DNA from: Perkinsus marinus ATCC 50983
Taxonomy: Eukaryota > Perkinsozoa > Perkinsida > Perkinsidae
Direction of reading: 5' to 3'
NCBI RefSeq assembly: GCF_000006405.1
Contig: NW_003210195.1
Coordinates: forward strand, 81,004-145,003
Length of the DNA: 64,000 bases
A program made the translations under genes and the position numbers. The notes beneath the pieces were generated by a model. The model worked only from the letters and a program-made list of their open reading frames with translations, was not told the DNA's origin and searched no databases. Each line of letters begins with the position of its first letter. The stretch's first letter is position 1. Shown piece after piece: positions 22,628 to 36,000 of this stretch.

Positions 22628-25622
22628 ATGTATCCCAACGTGCAACCCATTCCAGGTGGGGTTGTCGTAACTCCATCGACTTCCTGAATGACCCAACGCG
22701 TGCAGGTATGTACCCGTCCAACGTCGCAGCTGTTCCGTCTATGGCTGCCGTCCCTAGCGGCCTCGTTGGGACCAATTTGGTTGCCCCTCGGGTGTCACTG
22801 TCACCACAAGAAGAGGCCTTGTAAGTACCTCACCAACTAGGTCGGGTTGATTACTGGTGTTGTCAGCTATCCTATGCTTTTCCGAGTAGCCAACAAATCT
22901 GGCAAGACTAGGCTCAGCGGGAGTGAGGCGGCTGACTTCCTAGCGAAGTCCAAGCTCTCTCGGAAGACCCTCCACGACATATGGAACCTAGCAGATAGCG
23001 ACGACATGGGCGATCTTAGCCCTTTCGAGTGGGCGGTCAAAACAAGCGACTGCACTGAGTGAGGATCTTTCTCAGTTTCTATAAAGCATGCCGACTAGTG
23101 GCCCATGCTCAGTCCGGTGTCGTTGTTATTACTCCCCAGCTATTGAATGTAGTACTGGATGGCTCTCTGCTGAGTCCACGCTCATCGCGTCAGATGGAGC
23201 CTCCCGTCCTCCCTGTATTTGAAGGCATTGAAGCTGACGAGACCACCGTGAGGAAGTCTAAGTCGCCACCTGGTGGTACGGTGGAAAGCAGTCTGAGTCC
23301 AATCTGGCAGCTCACCCGTAAGGCTGGCTACTAGACTGCGTGATTAGTCCTTCCTGATATGTAGGCAAACACCTACAGAAGTACACCGATGTCTTTCGCT
23401 CCCTGGCCAAGGACGGTTTTGTCGGCGGACTAGCGGCCAAGAATTTCATGTCGAAAAGTCACGTCGGCCAGAAGGATCTTTCCAACATCTGGGTACTATA
23501 GTCGCTCTATGAAGTGGTAATAGGAGTTTCTAACGCCTCTCAGGATCTCGCTGATAAGGACAGGGACGGCAAGCTAGCCTACAGCGAGTTTCTAGTTGCC
23601 ATGCATCTCATCTCGAGAGCTCGGGAAGGATACAAGATCCCTGATAGTAGGGCGGTGGAAAGCACCGTGAAAAATGTCCTATTGTAGAGCTCCCACCTGC
23701 CTTGAAGGCAATCCTTACAACACCTCCCGAGATGCCCTCATCTGATGCCACTCTGGGCCGCCCGATGAGCACGGGGGTCCTACCTCAGGCCCATGAGACG
23801 GAGTCTGCCAGTCCAGTACAGCAGGAGGTCAAGCAAGGCAAGCAGCGGTGGGTTATTCTATTGCTGTTGCATATGTCGCATGTCAGAGAACATCCCTGCG
23901 ACCTCCCCGGCCCTGGGTCAGAATGAGCAGCCTAGTGCGTACGTCAGGCCTTCTTTGGCGGGCTCCTACAAGTTTGACGGTTCTTCGCATGATATAGGTC
24001 GTAGCAGTCTACTCAGGGGGATGCGCTTCTCATCTAGTGGTGTGGTCAGGTTTTGGGTCCAAGGCCAAGTTGGACACTGGATACGATGACAACGATGCAG
24101 CCAGCCCTGAGCTTGAGCAAGATGTGAGCTCGAGAGGGGCCCGCAACTCTTTCTGACGGTACTCGTTAGTTCCGGGACCAACGGGCTGAACTTGCAAGGC
24201 AATTAGCTCGGAAGCAGGACGCAGATAGAATGCTTAGCGAGGCTAGGGCCAGACTAGAGAGCCTTCGAAGCAAGAGGAGGGACTTGGACAAAAGGGTATT
24301 ACCTCCCTTTAGGGTCGGCACGTATTATATTCGTGTTGTAGTACACTGACGTGTCGGCGGCCCTGGAGGGTCAGCAGATGGCTGTATTATCGACTAAGAG
24401 ACAGCTTGATGAGGCAGTGAAGGAGATCAACGATGTGAGGCAGTTGGCGATCCAGGAAGGTAGTACTGCTATCGGTGGGAGGGCTCGAGGGAGGAACTTC
24501 TGTTGCTTCAGGGGAGCCACTCGCGATGGACTCGGCTGATGTGGTGGCTGCGGTGCGGTCCGAGAAGGATAAAGTGAACAGTGCTGATGCTAAGATTCAG
24601 GACTTGCGGGGACAGATCGACAGAATCAACCGTCAGAAGGTGGGTCAGGGGCCATCACCAGTGTGGGAAAATATTCACATGCCCAACTACATGTGTTGGT
24701 GACAATATGAAGTTTCTGGGAATTCTTGTTGGTTCGGGTACACTTCTACCCGAGTTCATATATAAACTTCGCTAGTTAGTGAGGAAACGTCTGAGCTTGG
24801 CTGAGGAAACTGATTGTACAGGGTGTCCTAAAAATGTGCTTTTTTGAATAACTTTTCATTCGAACGGTTTTCCTACAAGAAGGTATTCAAAGAAAAACAC
24901 TCGTCTTGGGGTGCCCTGTATATTCCTCATAACCAGGATTTCCGTAGTACGATGATTTCTGGACTTTAGCTTCTCATGGGGGCAGTTCAATAGGGACAAA
25001 AAACGGATGGCGTCAGTAGCTACCGCTTCGTGGCCACTTCCAACCCAACCTCAATACTCATTAGGGGCAGTTCATGTTGGTCAGGAGGATCTACAGTCGC
25101 AGAACGCAGTATGGCTGGAGAGGCAGAGACAAGCTGAGCAGGACAGGACTATGCTGATAGCAGCTCTGGAAAAGGAACGGGCAAACCTGGTGAGTCGATA
25201 TAGAGTATCGGGGGTAGAGTCTACGTCCTTTGTAGGCATCAGTGAGGGCAGAAAGACTGCGGACTTGGGAGCAGCGACATGAGGTGTCCAAGGATATCAC
25301 CTCGATCAGCGTAAAACAGTGGCAGGATACTACTGGTAGTGCGCCCAGGATACCAGACTCGTCTAAAGGGGTGGCAGCGAGCGGACAAGGTAATGACGAT
25401 GATGGTGGTTTCTAATCAGTCTAGTGCTTGTTAGGAGCGGCTTATCAGTCCCCAGTAGATGCGAGGAAAGGAGTACCAGCAAAGCAGGCCTCTCCTGTGG
25501 TGACTGTGAGAAGGCTGGGTGACCCTATGGTGAGCACTGGATTCTATTTCGAATAGTCAATGGTTGGTTTCCTTCAGCAGCAACAAGGAGGAGCGAAAGG
25601 AGGGTGGACGACATTCGCATGA
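22628..25622 (+). CDS. Eps15-like protein with two EH domains and a coiled coil
   Basis: EH domains bind Asn-Pro-Phe motifs in endocytic adaptors. The ATG at 22628 starts MYPNVQPIPG, joined by a 48-nt intron to MYPSNVAAVPSMAAVPSG. The first EH domain reads YPMLFRVANKSGKTRLSGSE, FLAKSKLSRKTLHDIWNLAD and DDMGDLSPF, then DFYKACRLVAHAQSG after an intron. The second begins YTDVFRSLAKDGFVGGLAAK and SHVGQKDLSNIW. It continues with a canonical EF loop in DLADKDRDGKLAYSEFLVAM. A linker rich in Pro and Ser leads to coiled coil, for example ARLESLRSKRRDLDKR, KRQLDEAVKEINDVRQLAIQ and IQDLRGQIDRINRQK. A late exon has RQRQAEQDRTMLIAALEKER. The gene ends with GGAKGGWTTFA and TGA at 25620. This layout (two EH domains, coiled coil) matches Eps15, Ede1 and Pan1 in endocytic coat assembly. 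The intron at about 24.64-24.99 kb is swollen by two repeat elements. Confidence 0.85.
24659..24812 (+). repeat. Copy of the 184-bp CAGTGTGG element (intronic)
   Basis: It begins with CAGTGTGGGAAAATATTCAC, then TGTGTTGGTGACAATATGAA, an AACTTC block and GAGCTTGGCTGAGGAAAC. The last ATATATTTCCACACTG block is missing, so the 3' end is truncated. It sits in an intron of the Eps15-like gene, a few bases before the 100-bp element. Confidence 0.7.
24819..24918 (+). mobile_element. 100-bp MITE-like element flanked by TA
   Basis: The segment starts CAGGGTGTCCTAAAAA and ends GGGGTGCCCTG. The reverse complement of the end is CAGGGCACCCC, so the ends form imperfect inverted repeats. TA stands on both sides (24817-24818 and 24919-24920), as expected for a Tc1/mariner target duplication. 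There is no coding capacity, which makes it a non-autonomous (MITE) candidate. Confidence 0.65.
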
Positions 25623-25740
25623 GGTGGTTTCGAGCTGTTACTTTTTCATCATCATCATCATTCACCAAGTACAGTTTACTCGATCGGGCCTTGAGTAGAG
25701 TGTTTTCTCAATTGAGCATGGCCATCAGTGTTCTCATCAT

Positions 25741-27058
25741 ATGTCTGCTACAGTAGCACCACAGCTGAATACATCTGATGAACTTATCGAGGCAGGCTTC
25801 TTCCCGACGGTTCCGATTGCTTATACGGACAAGGACGCGATCCTATACGCATTGGGAGTGGGCGCTACTGAGAGGAAATACGTCTATGAGAAGCATTCTG
25901 ACTTTGCGGTTTTGCCAACACTCATTTTTGGTAAGTGTCGGGGAAGCACAGGCGTGGACCGCAGTAGGGTGGCGATCTCAGCGACGACATTCAAGGGGGC
26001 AGAGTCGGCTAGGACGCTACCCTTCCCACCGCCTCAATTGCTTATGGACTTGGACGTCTTCAAAGGTACTCGGCTGTCTGTTGACCAGCAGGACTAGTGC
26101 TGATCAGGGAAGGTGATAGTCGATGCTGAGCGCAGCATGGAGGTGCTCCGAGGGCCGTTGCCAGTGAGCGTCTCATTGGATGACCAGTGGGTGATGAAGA
26201 CTAGGTTCACAGCAGTGACCCCCAAGAAGGCTGGGGTAAGGTCTTGGGCTTACTCATCCGTAATGGCTCCTTTCCTCAGCTCCTCGTGGAAACCGAAACT
26301 GTCATTGTGGATGAGCTCGCGGGTGATGAGTAAGCCTCGATCGTCTCAGGGGAGGGATCAGTGGTATTTGCACAGAGTCATGCGACTGACCAACTCGGTG
26401 TTCTTTCTGGGCAAGTCCGACTTGATTCCAGCTGGGGTGCCTACTACGACCAAGATTACCGTTCCTGAGCGGTCACCAGACTACACTAGGGTCGAACATA
26501 CGAGTACAGTCCTCCTTGCATTCTGGGTGTAGTATTACCTTTCTTGTGGTAGGCCCTCACCAAGCAGATCTGTACAGGCTCAGTGGCGACTACAACCCTC
26601 TGCATGTCGATCCTGTAGCCGCTCAGGTGAGCGCTTTGTTCCAGTGGAGTGCCCATAAGTAAACTTGTTAGTCCTATGGTTTCGACCAACCCATCTTGCA
26701 CGGGCTCTGCACACTGGGCTTTGCGGCTAGGCATGTCATCGACGCCTGTTTGGAAGGCGATGAAAAGCGTCTCCGCAGTGAGTGCGTAGTGTATGTACTC
26801 CTTATGAGCTCAATGGGCTTAGGTTTCCGCTGCCGTTTCACCAAGCCGGTCATACCGGGGGACCGTCTCAGGACTGAGATCTGGAAGGAGTCTGATGGTC
26901 GCGGAGTTTTGTTCAGGACTTGGGCGGAGCGATGCACGGTGGTGATTTTCTCGCGCTCTTATAAGCTCAGATGTCCATTGTGTTTTCAGGAAGGAAAGAC
27001 TACTCCTGCTGAGCCTGTTGTAGTCCTAGATAGTGGAGTAGCGCAGTTTTTCGAATAG
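25741..27058 (+). CDS. 2-enoyl-CoA hydratase 2 (MaoC-like), MFE-2 hydratase type
   Basis: This enzyme hydrates trans-2-enoyl-CoA to (3R)-hydroxyacyl-CoA in peroxisomal-type fatty acid beta-oxidation. From the ATG at 25741 the N-terminal hot-dog half reads YTDKDAILYALGVGATERKY, then HSDFAVLPTLIFG. After introns come FPPPQLLMDLDVFKG and AERSMEVLRGPLPVSVSLDD. The catalytic half reads ADLYRLSGDYNPLHVDPVAA, the hydratase-2 signature with Asp in GDYNP and His in PLHVDP. GFDQPILHGLCTLGFAARHV and FTKPVIPGDRLRTEIWKESD follow. The C-terminus is VVVLDSGVAQFFE with TAG at 27056-27058. It lacks the dehydrogenase and SCP2 parts of animal MFE-2, so it is a stand-alone hydratase. There is no SKL-type peroxisomal signal at the end. 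Introns are about 43-48 nt. Confidence 0.85.
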
Positions 27059-27170
27059 TGTCCTCGGGCACGCTTTGACTCATCCTCGAGATTTTTCTCA
27101 ACTGTTTGTCAAGCCAGGTTTCTATCTCCTTACGGAAAGCAAGCAGTAGTACGTGTTCGTCAATCAGCAG

Positions 27171-27354
27171 CAGTGTGGTAAAATATGCACATTGTCAACC
27201 ACATATGTTGGTGTCAAAATTCTGAGGAAATTTTGGGAAATTTTGGGAGATACTCAACTACTCTTCTACTTTTTACTCGGATTCGCATATGAACTTCTAT
27301 AGAGGGAACTTCTAAGCTCAGTTGAGGAAAGCAAACATATATATTTCCACACTG
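27171..27354 (+). mobile_element. Most complete copy of the 184-bp CAGTGTGG element
   Basis: It begins CAGTGTGGTAAAATATGCAC and ends ATATATATTTCCACACTG, giving perfect 8-bp terminal inverted repeats (CAGTGTGG/CCACACTG) that extend imperfectly inward. Inside are TGTTGGTGTCAAAATTCTGA, GGAAATTTTGGG and CTCAGTTGAGGAAAGC. No clear target-site duplication flanks it. There is no open frame, so it is a non-autonomous element or structured repeat. It lies between the hydratase and kinesin genes. Confidence 0.75.
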
Positions 27355-27426
27355 ATCGGGATTACTGCTGTGGTTTTCCCCGGGTCAACTGCAAGTAGCT
27401 CTGGATACGCTTAGTTGCCTAGTAGC

Positions 27427-30400
27427 ATGACCATGGACCTCTCAATCGCTTCTATTGAGGAGGAGCTCACCGATCCGATCAAATCCGCTGCGGCGCCCCA
27501 GGAGGCTGTTAATGTGAAAGTGTGCTGCAGGTAGGGAGCAGGAAGTACGGCCTCGCCCCGATGGTGCTCCAGGTTCCGACCTATGAGTCGTCAGGAGCTC
27601 CAGATCACCGGTGGAGGTCGGAGCTGTGCACAGTTCCCCAGCCCTTCCTGTGTGACGATCAATCGGTATGGAAGTGGTATACTTTCAACTAGTCGAGCAC
27701 GGTGTCGTTGACAGGTGTGTTGAAACTGAAGGAGGGACCTTTACTTTCGATAGGGTCTTCGACCCCGATTGCCCCCAAAGCGAAGTTTATGACTATGCCG
27801 CGAAGCCTATCATCAGAGGGGTCATGCAGGTGCTACTGGGGTCGGCCTGAAGGGGTTCCTATTGCAGTCTTTAGGGGTTCAACGGCACAGTGTTCGCCTA
27901 TGGCCAAACAGCTAGCGGCAAGACGTACACAATGGAAGGGCCTGACCTCTACAGTGAGCGCGATATGGGCGTCATACCCCGTATGGTGAGTCTGCTATGA
28001 GGAGGGTGGGAAGGGGTGAGCCCTAGCTAGGTTGACACATTGTTCGAGGAGGCAGAGACGGCCCCTGAGGACATAGAGTATACTATTAGAATTAGCCTGG
28101 TGGAGATCTACAACGAGAGGATACGTGACCTGATGGGTAGGTAGTTGTAGGCGAGAGCAACGTGTTGTTAGTGTTGTTGGCTACTCAGACCTCTCTAAGG
28201 ACCACTTGAAGATCAAGGAGGACCCGAGGAAGGGCATCTTTATCGCGGGGGTGACCGAGAGGTAGGTGGGAGGAGACGAGCATGTGGAGCCTTATCCGAT
28301 CGCTGGTTGGTCAGATATATCAACAACAAGGAGTTGATATTTGAAATTCTCAAGGAAGGGCATGCAAATCGTAGCTGGGTATAGTACGTAACTGCTAGAG
28401 AAGTGGTCGTCGACAGGCACAGCAGCGGTGACCAACATGAACGAGCATTCCTCGAGATCACATCTGATTCTAATGCTGACCGCTACTGCTAAGAACGCCT
28501 CCGATGAGTCGGTGAAGGAAGGCTCTCTGCGCCTGGTTGACCTCGCTGGGTCGGAGAAAGTCTCCAAGACTGGTGAGGCTTCAGCTACCATCTTATCCAT
28601 GGCGTTGGCCCCTAGGCGCTACCGGCAATCGGCTGGTCGAGGCTGGGAGCATCAATCGTTCCCTCTCTGCCCTGGGGAATGTCATCAACGCCCTCACTAG
28701 TCCTAGTGGCAATTCTGGTGACAAGTAAGAAGAGGACGGTTGCTTAGTCTTTGCAGCGAGGATGGTAGGAAGCACATACCCTATCGGGACTCCCGCCTCA
28801 CTCGAGTGCTACAAGAGTCTCTCGGTGGCAACTCCAAGACCTGCATTATCCTCACGTGCAGTCCGAGCCAGGCGAACATCACGGAAACCGTATCGACCCT
28901 CAGGTTACATACGCGGGGCCTCGGTTGAGGAGGGCAAACAGGATCTCGGTGTAGGTTCGGGCAGCGGGCCAAGGCTATCAAGAATGTATGCCATGTTAAC
29001 CAAAGGCGCTCAGTGGAGGAGCTGACGACGATGCTGGAGAAGAGCCAGGGCCTGGTTGTGAAGCATAGGCAGACTCTGATACGCTGCAAGAAGATTATCA
29101 AGCACCTCAAGGAGCGGTGCGTGCAGGCTGGCATTGACATAGGCGGCGGCGGCGGTGAGGGCAGCGGCAGCGGTCTTGAAGAAACATATGAAATCACAGG
29201 CATTGAATCAATCTCGATGGAGGCATCACCTACCACTACTACAGGATCTCACAAAGGCTCTCCCGAAGCTCAAAGTGAATCGAGTGAATACTGAACTAGT
29301 TGATAGTGTCCATGCAGATGCTGTGCCGCTGGCATCCATGCTGAGTACTTCTGTTCCTGACCTGGCCAAGGTCGAGGATACAAAGGTTCGAGAGCTCAAG
29401 GACCAGCTCGCTGACCAGGAGCTGGAGAATCGGGGGTTACGCGAGGTGCCCTTACGTTTATGAGGCTTAACTAATCGTAACTACTGTAGGAGATAGAAGA
29501 ACAGGCGGCTAAGTTCGAGGAGCTCCGGTCGGAGATTGCTGCGGCACAGGAGGCTAAGGCTAGCTTGGAGTACCAGTTGCAGGAGGCCAACGATGCTCAG
29601 AATCAACTTGCCGTGAGGAGGGTGGTGGGTGCAGGGGAGCTCAAACGCTTGGCTGTAGCGTGAAGGAGATGAATCCCGTCGAGAAGTTGCTGTATTGCGT
29701 GAGAAGTTGGAAGTGGCTGAGAGTCTTCGAAAACAGCAAGAGGAAACGAGGGAGAGAGAACAGCCTGGAGTAAGGAGTGTTACTATGGTAGGCTTATACC
29801 GGTCTCTTGTTCGCAGTCACCGGTCAAGCCAGGAAGTGATGGCGAGCGGAGTAGAACAGGTAGCAGCAGCTTTGTACTCGGTACGGTCACTATTCCTCAG
29901 ATGATAAGGCGCCGTCACTACGGCTGCTGGTCCAAGAATTGCAGACTACAAAGATGCTGCAGGTGAGGAACTAAGTCGGCAGAGAATCGCCGTTTATTGC
30001 GTGTTACTTAGGCGCAGCGCATTGATCGTTTGGAGCAGCTCCTCGAGCAAGCTGGTGAGTTCTCTTCCTGCCCGGTGGCCTGCCTTTGGTGATGGTGCTA
30101 GGCTCGAATGGGGGTGAGGGCGGGGCTGTTGATGGCCTCTTGTCGCGGCAAACGGAGGAACTCGAGCGTCGTATAGCAGAATTGGAAGGGCAGTTGAGTC
30201 AACAGATCTTACGGGTGACTGCTGTGTTGATCTATTGTGAATTGTCGCGAGGTTTTGGTTGTAATGGTAGCATAAAGAAGAGGAATGGATGATGAAACAC
30301 AAGATGATACAGCTCGATAAGAACCTCAGTCAGCTCACCGACTTGCACCAGGCCAAGATTGCTCACAACGCTGACTTGCAGAAGGAACTATACGTATGTC

Positions 30401-30906
30401 TACCTGGCTACTCTCGTATAGCAGCAGTCTGTTGGTTCAGGAGAAGGAGAGAGCAACCAAGAGGAAGGATACCCGAATTAATCAACTGCAGGAGTCTTTG
30501 TCCGAGAGCAAGTCCAGATACGACAAGTTGCTTGTACAATGTCACAATATGACCAATGCCATGGATGTGAGTCATCAGGACTAACGAAATCTCATACGCC
30601 TTAGTGCTGCAGATTCTACAGAAGCGTTTTGGAGGATCCCTGGCCTTTGGTAGAGGTCAAGCAAAGGTGCCTTCATCACAATATGATGGCAGTGGCTCAT
30701 CCAGGTCTCGCTGTCCTTTCTGTTGTATCCGTGACTCTGCTTGGTTCAGACGTATCGCTGCCAATATGGTTGTCCCCTTGGGGCGGCAGGGAGGCGGTGG
30801 ACTTCCTCCTACTATCAACAGAGTAAGTATAGTAACACTACTATAGGCAAAGCCCATTCCATTTCAGACAACAACCGAGCCGAAGGATGAGATCATGGCA
30901 CAATAA
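27427..30906 (+). CDS. Kinesin-1-like heavy chain
   Basis: A plus-end-directed microtubule motor. From the ATG at 27427 the motor domain reads [20 protein letters not shown]. Next come [20 protein letters not shown] and the P-loop exon [20 protein letters not shown]. Switch I is in [10 protein letters not shown] (28.43 kb) and switch II in [15 protein letters not shown] (28.54 kb). Then come [20 protein letters not shown] and [32 protein letters not shown] and LQESLGGN are hallmarks of the kinesin-1 group. The neck and stalk are coiled coil in many short exons. The tail has [17 protein letters not shown], reminiscent of the autoinhibitory IAK region of kinesin-1 tails. The proposed end at TAA 30904-30906 needs a 24-nt last intron; otherwise the frame stops at about 30845. 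Confidence 0.85.
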
Positions 30907-31601
30907 CGTAGCGTTGCTGCAACAACTCCCTAGCATGTTACCGATACTAATATTCTCTAATGCCTGGTCATCTACTTTGCGTTTATTAGTAATACTTGTG
31001 AATACAAGCTGAAAACAGGAGCTCGCTCGAGAAAATTTCGTGCACAAAAATAACCTCATAAACAACTATCTCAATCTGGTGTTTAATCGGAAAGACGCGA
31101 TTCACGAGACTCCGGGAAACTTTTCGATGTTAAGCTGGCCAGGGTATTAGAACATTCGGCGCACTATCGCTCCCCTCCGGAGATGTAAGGGAAGGAAGAA
31201 ATTCAACCAGCTTCTTTGATATATCTTCCGCGTCTACCGGCAAAATACTGTAGACTAACGGAACACTGGTGCATTCGCCGCATTACGAGATATATGGCAA
31301 TCATACGATCTGCTCTCGTTTACTCTACGCGAAGTCCCCAACAACACTAGGTAGCGAAGACAACTACTCCTACCCACCCCACTATCAATAACACAATAAA
31401 GCTCCTTCAGTCCTGACACTTCCTACTATGATAAGAATAGGGCCGTTGATCGTCCGGCAAGCACTAATGCTCGCCGAGATGACCACTCCCTATTCATTTA
31501 CACCACGCGATGGGCGAGAGCATGCCCAAAATGCGCAACAGAAAAACTCAATGATGACATGTTTTCGCACCGCGATGAGCTTAGCAAAAGCTTAACGTCG
31601 A
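30907..31601. other. Convergent intergenic stretch, no gene seen
   Basis: This lies between the kinesin end and the SDHB end. All frames are short, and I see no RNA gene or repeat. Confidence 0.55.
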
Positions 31602-32721
<1,120 letters not shown>

Positions 32722-33054
32722 TGTAAGGGAACTCCTATTAGCACTGGGAGAAGCGTTTGATATTCAACCTTGAAATTGCCGAAACTCAGTCCACTCGGGG
32801 AACTACTGCCCGACGCAGATTAATAGGGAACGAACGTAAATGCGTTGAACAGAATCGATCACCAGGGCGGGCGCGAAAGTACCGGCTGCTGGTTGAACAG
32901 GGTGTAACAAATTGTAACGATGCTTATAGTTGGCCTTAGTGAGTACGTGTAACAAGCCAAGTTGTGCAGGATTGTGGTGGAAACTGATTGAATTAGAATC
33001 CGATGAAAGGGAGCACAATGTTACACAAGAGTTAGATCTAGGCTACTTCGACAA
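32722..33054. other. Short intergenic stretch
   Basis: This lies between the SDHB start and the end of the next minus-strand gene. It probably contains the SDHB promoter. No recognisable motif was seen. Confidence 0.45.
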
Positions 33055-36000
33055 CTAGCCTGCAGCAGCCTCGGCGTTGTCTTCTATCGTTGTAACCGTG
33101 GAGGGAGGCGGGGAGGAGGACAGGGAAACTCGCCGACGTTGGTACTCAGCCTGCTGACGCTGCAGATGCCTGAGGGGAGCAGGGAGGTGGCAAAAGACTC
33201 GACTCGGCATGGTGTACTCCGGTCGCATAGCAATCGATCTCATAATACTTCCAGGAGGCTCGGGTGTGACCTCTAGGGTGAACAGGCTGATGGTGGCACC
33301 TGTCAGGATGAAAATCGTCAAATATCTCCCCAATTCGAGGCTATGAACCAGTCCAGGCAGGCGCTCGAATAGCTGCCTTGATGAGCTCATCGCGAGTCCG
33401 ACGGGCAGCTCGATTGGTCCTCGGTGATTCCGAACTCCTGGCGGCCTAAGATAGGGAAAGGCGACCTCAACAGTGACCGACTGCAGACATCACAATAGGC
33501 CATCGTAGCTGTATTGTGTCAGCGTCCCCATTATCCGTTTCCAATAACATCTTCAATATACGTGGCCTGGAAGATGGGCAACGCGGAAGCCACGATGTAC
33601 GCTCATCGGCTCACCTGCAGGCTGTGATGACCCTTGGGTGGATGCGCAGCACTCCCGGTTCGTCTACTATCAATTGCAGGATCGCAGCATCATTGGTTAC
33701 GCGATCGCAGTAGTTGATGCACGACATGACGGTGAGGAGGCGAGCACCTAGTACATTGAGCTGTTCACTGATAACAAACAGTGGACGAGCTACCCCAGGT
33801 AGACCCAACGCCCGTTGGTGGGATCTCCCCTCGCGCTCTGACCACCATCGCCACTCGATTGCTCTTCATTAGAGCCTTGGTGTTCACTGGCGCGGTGTCC
33901 TCATAGGCGCCACTCGTCGGAGGGTTAAGGCTAGCAAGAGTTCAGTACGAAGGATGCAGCGATTGTTGTGTCTACATTTCTGAGACTATCCTGCTTGAGA
34001 TCCTCTCCGAAGGCTGCCCTGTGGAAGGCGGTGCCCTCAATGGGCGCTTCAGCTTCTTCAGTGGCTGAGAGCGACACTACTACCCCCCACTGAGAGTGAG
34101 CTACCTCTAACACTGTCAAGGACGACGGCACGGAGCCATGGACGCACAGGACGCGTCCTTCTATGAGCACCGCCAAGGGTAAACACTCGAAACATTCTGA
34201 GGAAAACCCAACATCGCTATGAAGAGATACACTATCCTACGGTTGGCCAATTTCCATATTCTCCTGCCCTCGTCGCCCAGACGTTCCTCGCATTCGGCAA
34301 GGAAGTGGAGATTGGAAGGCTCAGCCTCATGCTTCCCCCTCAGTAACGTGATCGCACCTGAGAGCAACAGACATTCATAGTGAGTAGGAATCGCACAGCC
34401 TCACTAGGGTAGAGTATCTTGAGACTCAAGACGAGAGCGAGGGTGTCTAGATTGCACCAACCTGGGCCAATGTAATCTCCTGAGACAGGCAGAATCAGAG
34501 AAGTAGAAACCGATATGCTAACCTAAGAAAACATAGTTGGTGTAGAGGATGTCCCCGGTGATGGAATCCGGGGGGAGGAAGGTACGGAATAGGCTCAGTA
34601 GGTCTAGGAGCTGCCCATTGATGCCTCCGAAAATTTTAGCTGGGGCTGATACGTTCTCCAAAAGAGAGCTGCGGAAGGAACCTTAATAGCAACGCATAAA
34701 GGAGGTCACTGTGGCTTTAGCAATGCTGTCACCATCCGAGAGTAAGATACGTGAGGCCACGCGGAGGATAAGAGTGAGATCATCAACAGATGCGAACTGA
34801 TCGAGAGCTCCCAGTCTCCGACGTCCGTCATCACGATGAGCGTCCTGCACATACGTTACATACCTGGAAGTGATCCATCAGAATAAGGAAGATCTCATCC
34901 TCCTACCATTCCGGCGACACCTCGTAAAGGCATTTCTGGACAAACTTCTTGGCTGCGGCACGGCCCTGCTTTACGAGGTCTTCGCCTACCGTCGCGGCGT
35001 CGAACATCGGCCAAGTCAATGTAGGACTATTTTTCTCCGCTGAAGATCGAAACTTAGTCATCATTTCATTATGCAGACCCTACTAGTCACCCCTTCGACG
35101 GGATCGGCTGGGGTTGCTGAGCAAAGATCTGGTGGGGGAAGACAACCAACCGGCTTGTCCTCCTCACCGAAACCCTCGCCACCTGCATGCTTCATTGGGG
35201 ACTCCGCACGAAGCGACCGCCTACCTGGTGCTGATGTGACAAACGCATTCGCAGAGACGTCGGAGGCGAGAAGCTGTTGGTAGAGGGGGGATCGAGTCAC
35301 CGAGTTGCACACTACTTCAACTGATGCATCGTGGAGGAAATTAGCCAGCGAGTCGTCATGCTTTATATCTGCGCTAAAGGTCTTCAAGCCCCCGGTACGT
35401 GGACACCTCCCAGACCTTCGAGCCGAAGGCTTGATGTCTGCGCCGGGAGCCCTCCTTTCTCTGGATCGGATGCATCGCTATCATCACCCGCCAATGGATG
35501 GGTTCGCGGAGTGCTAGGTCGAGATCGGACAGTCTGGTTAAGGCGAACGAGGTTGGATTGGACAGAAGCAGCCCGTTACCATCGGTGTTTCGAGTGCAGG
35601 GTTAGCCTTGAGGGAATCACTTTTCCTCCGTGATCGAAAGAGAGAAGCATTGAATCTGTCACTTCTAGAACACGGCTCGTAGCATCAAACCAACGCACCT
35701 AAAGAGGCGGCTGGTGCCTCTCAGCTTCTCGCTCTGTATGCACTCGTAGAAGGTCTTGAACTTGACACAAGTCTGATGAAGTTGGATCTTGAATCCGTTG
35801 AGTTTTTTCGCTTACAAAATGTAGGAGGTTGCCGGCATCACCGAGCATTCCCAGCTCCTTAGCTTTACTTATGGCAGCGGTGCGGACCTTAGAAAGATAC
35901 CACATGTCGGGGCTCTAGGTCTCACTTTCTCGTTCGTTGGATCGTTAGTCTTCATGGATGCGCAGTCTGCTATCAATCTGGCAAACTCCGTGAATTCCAA

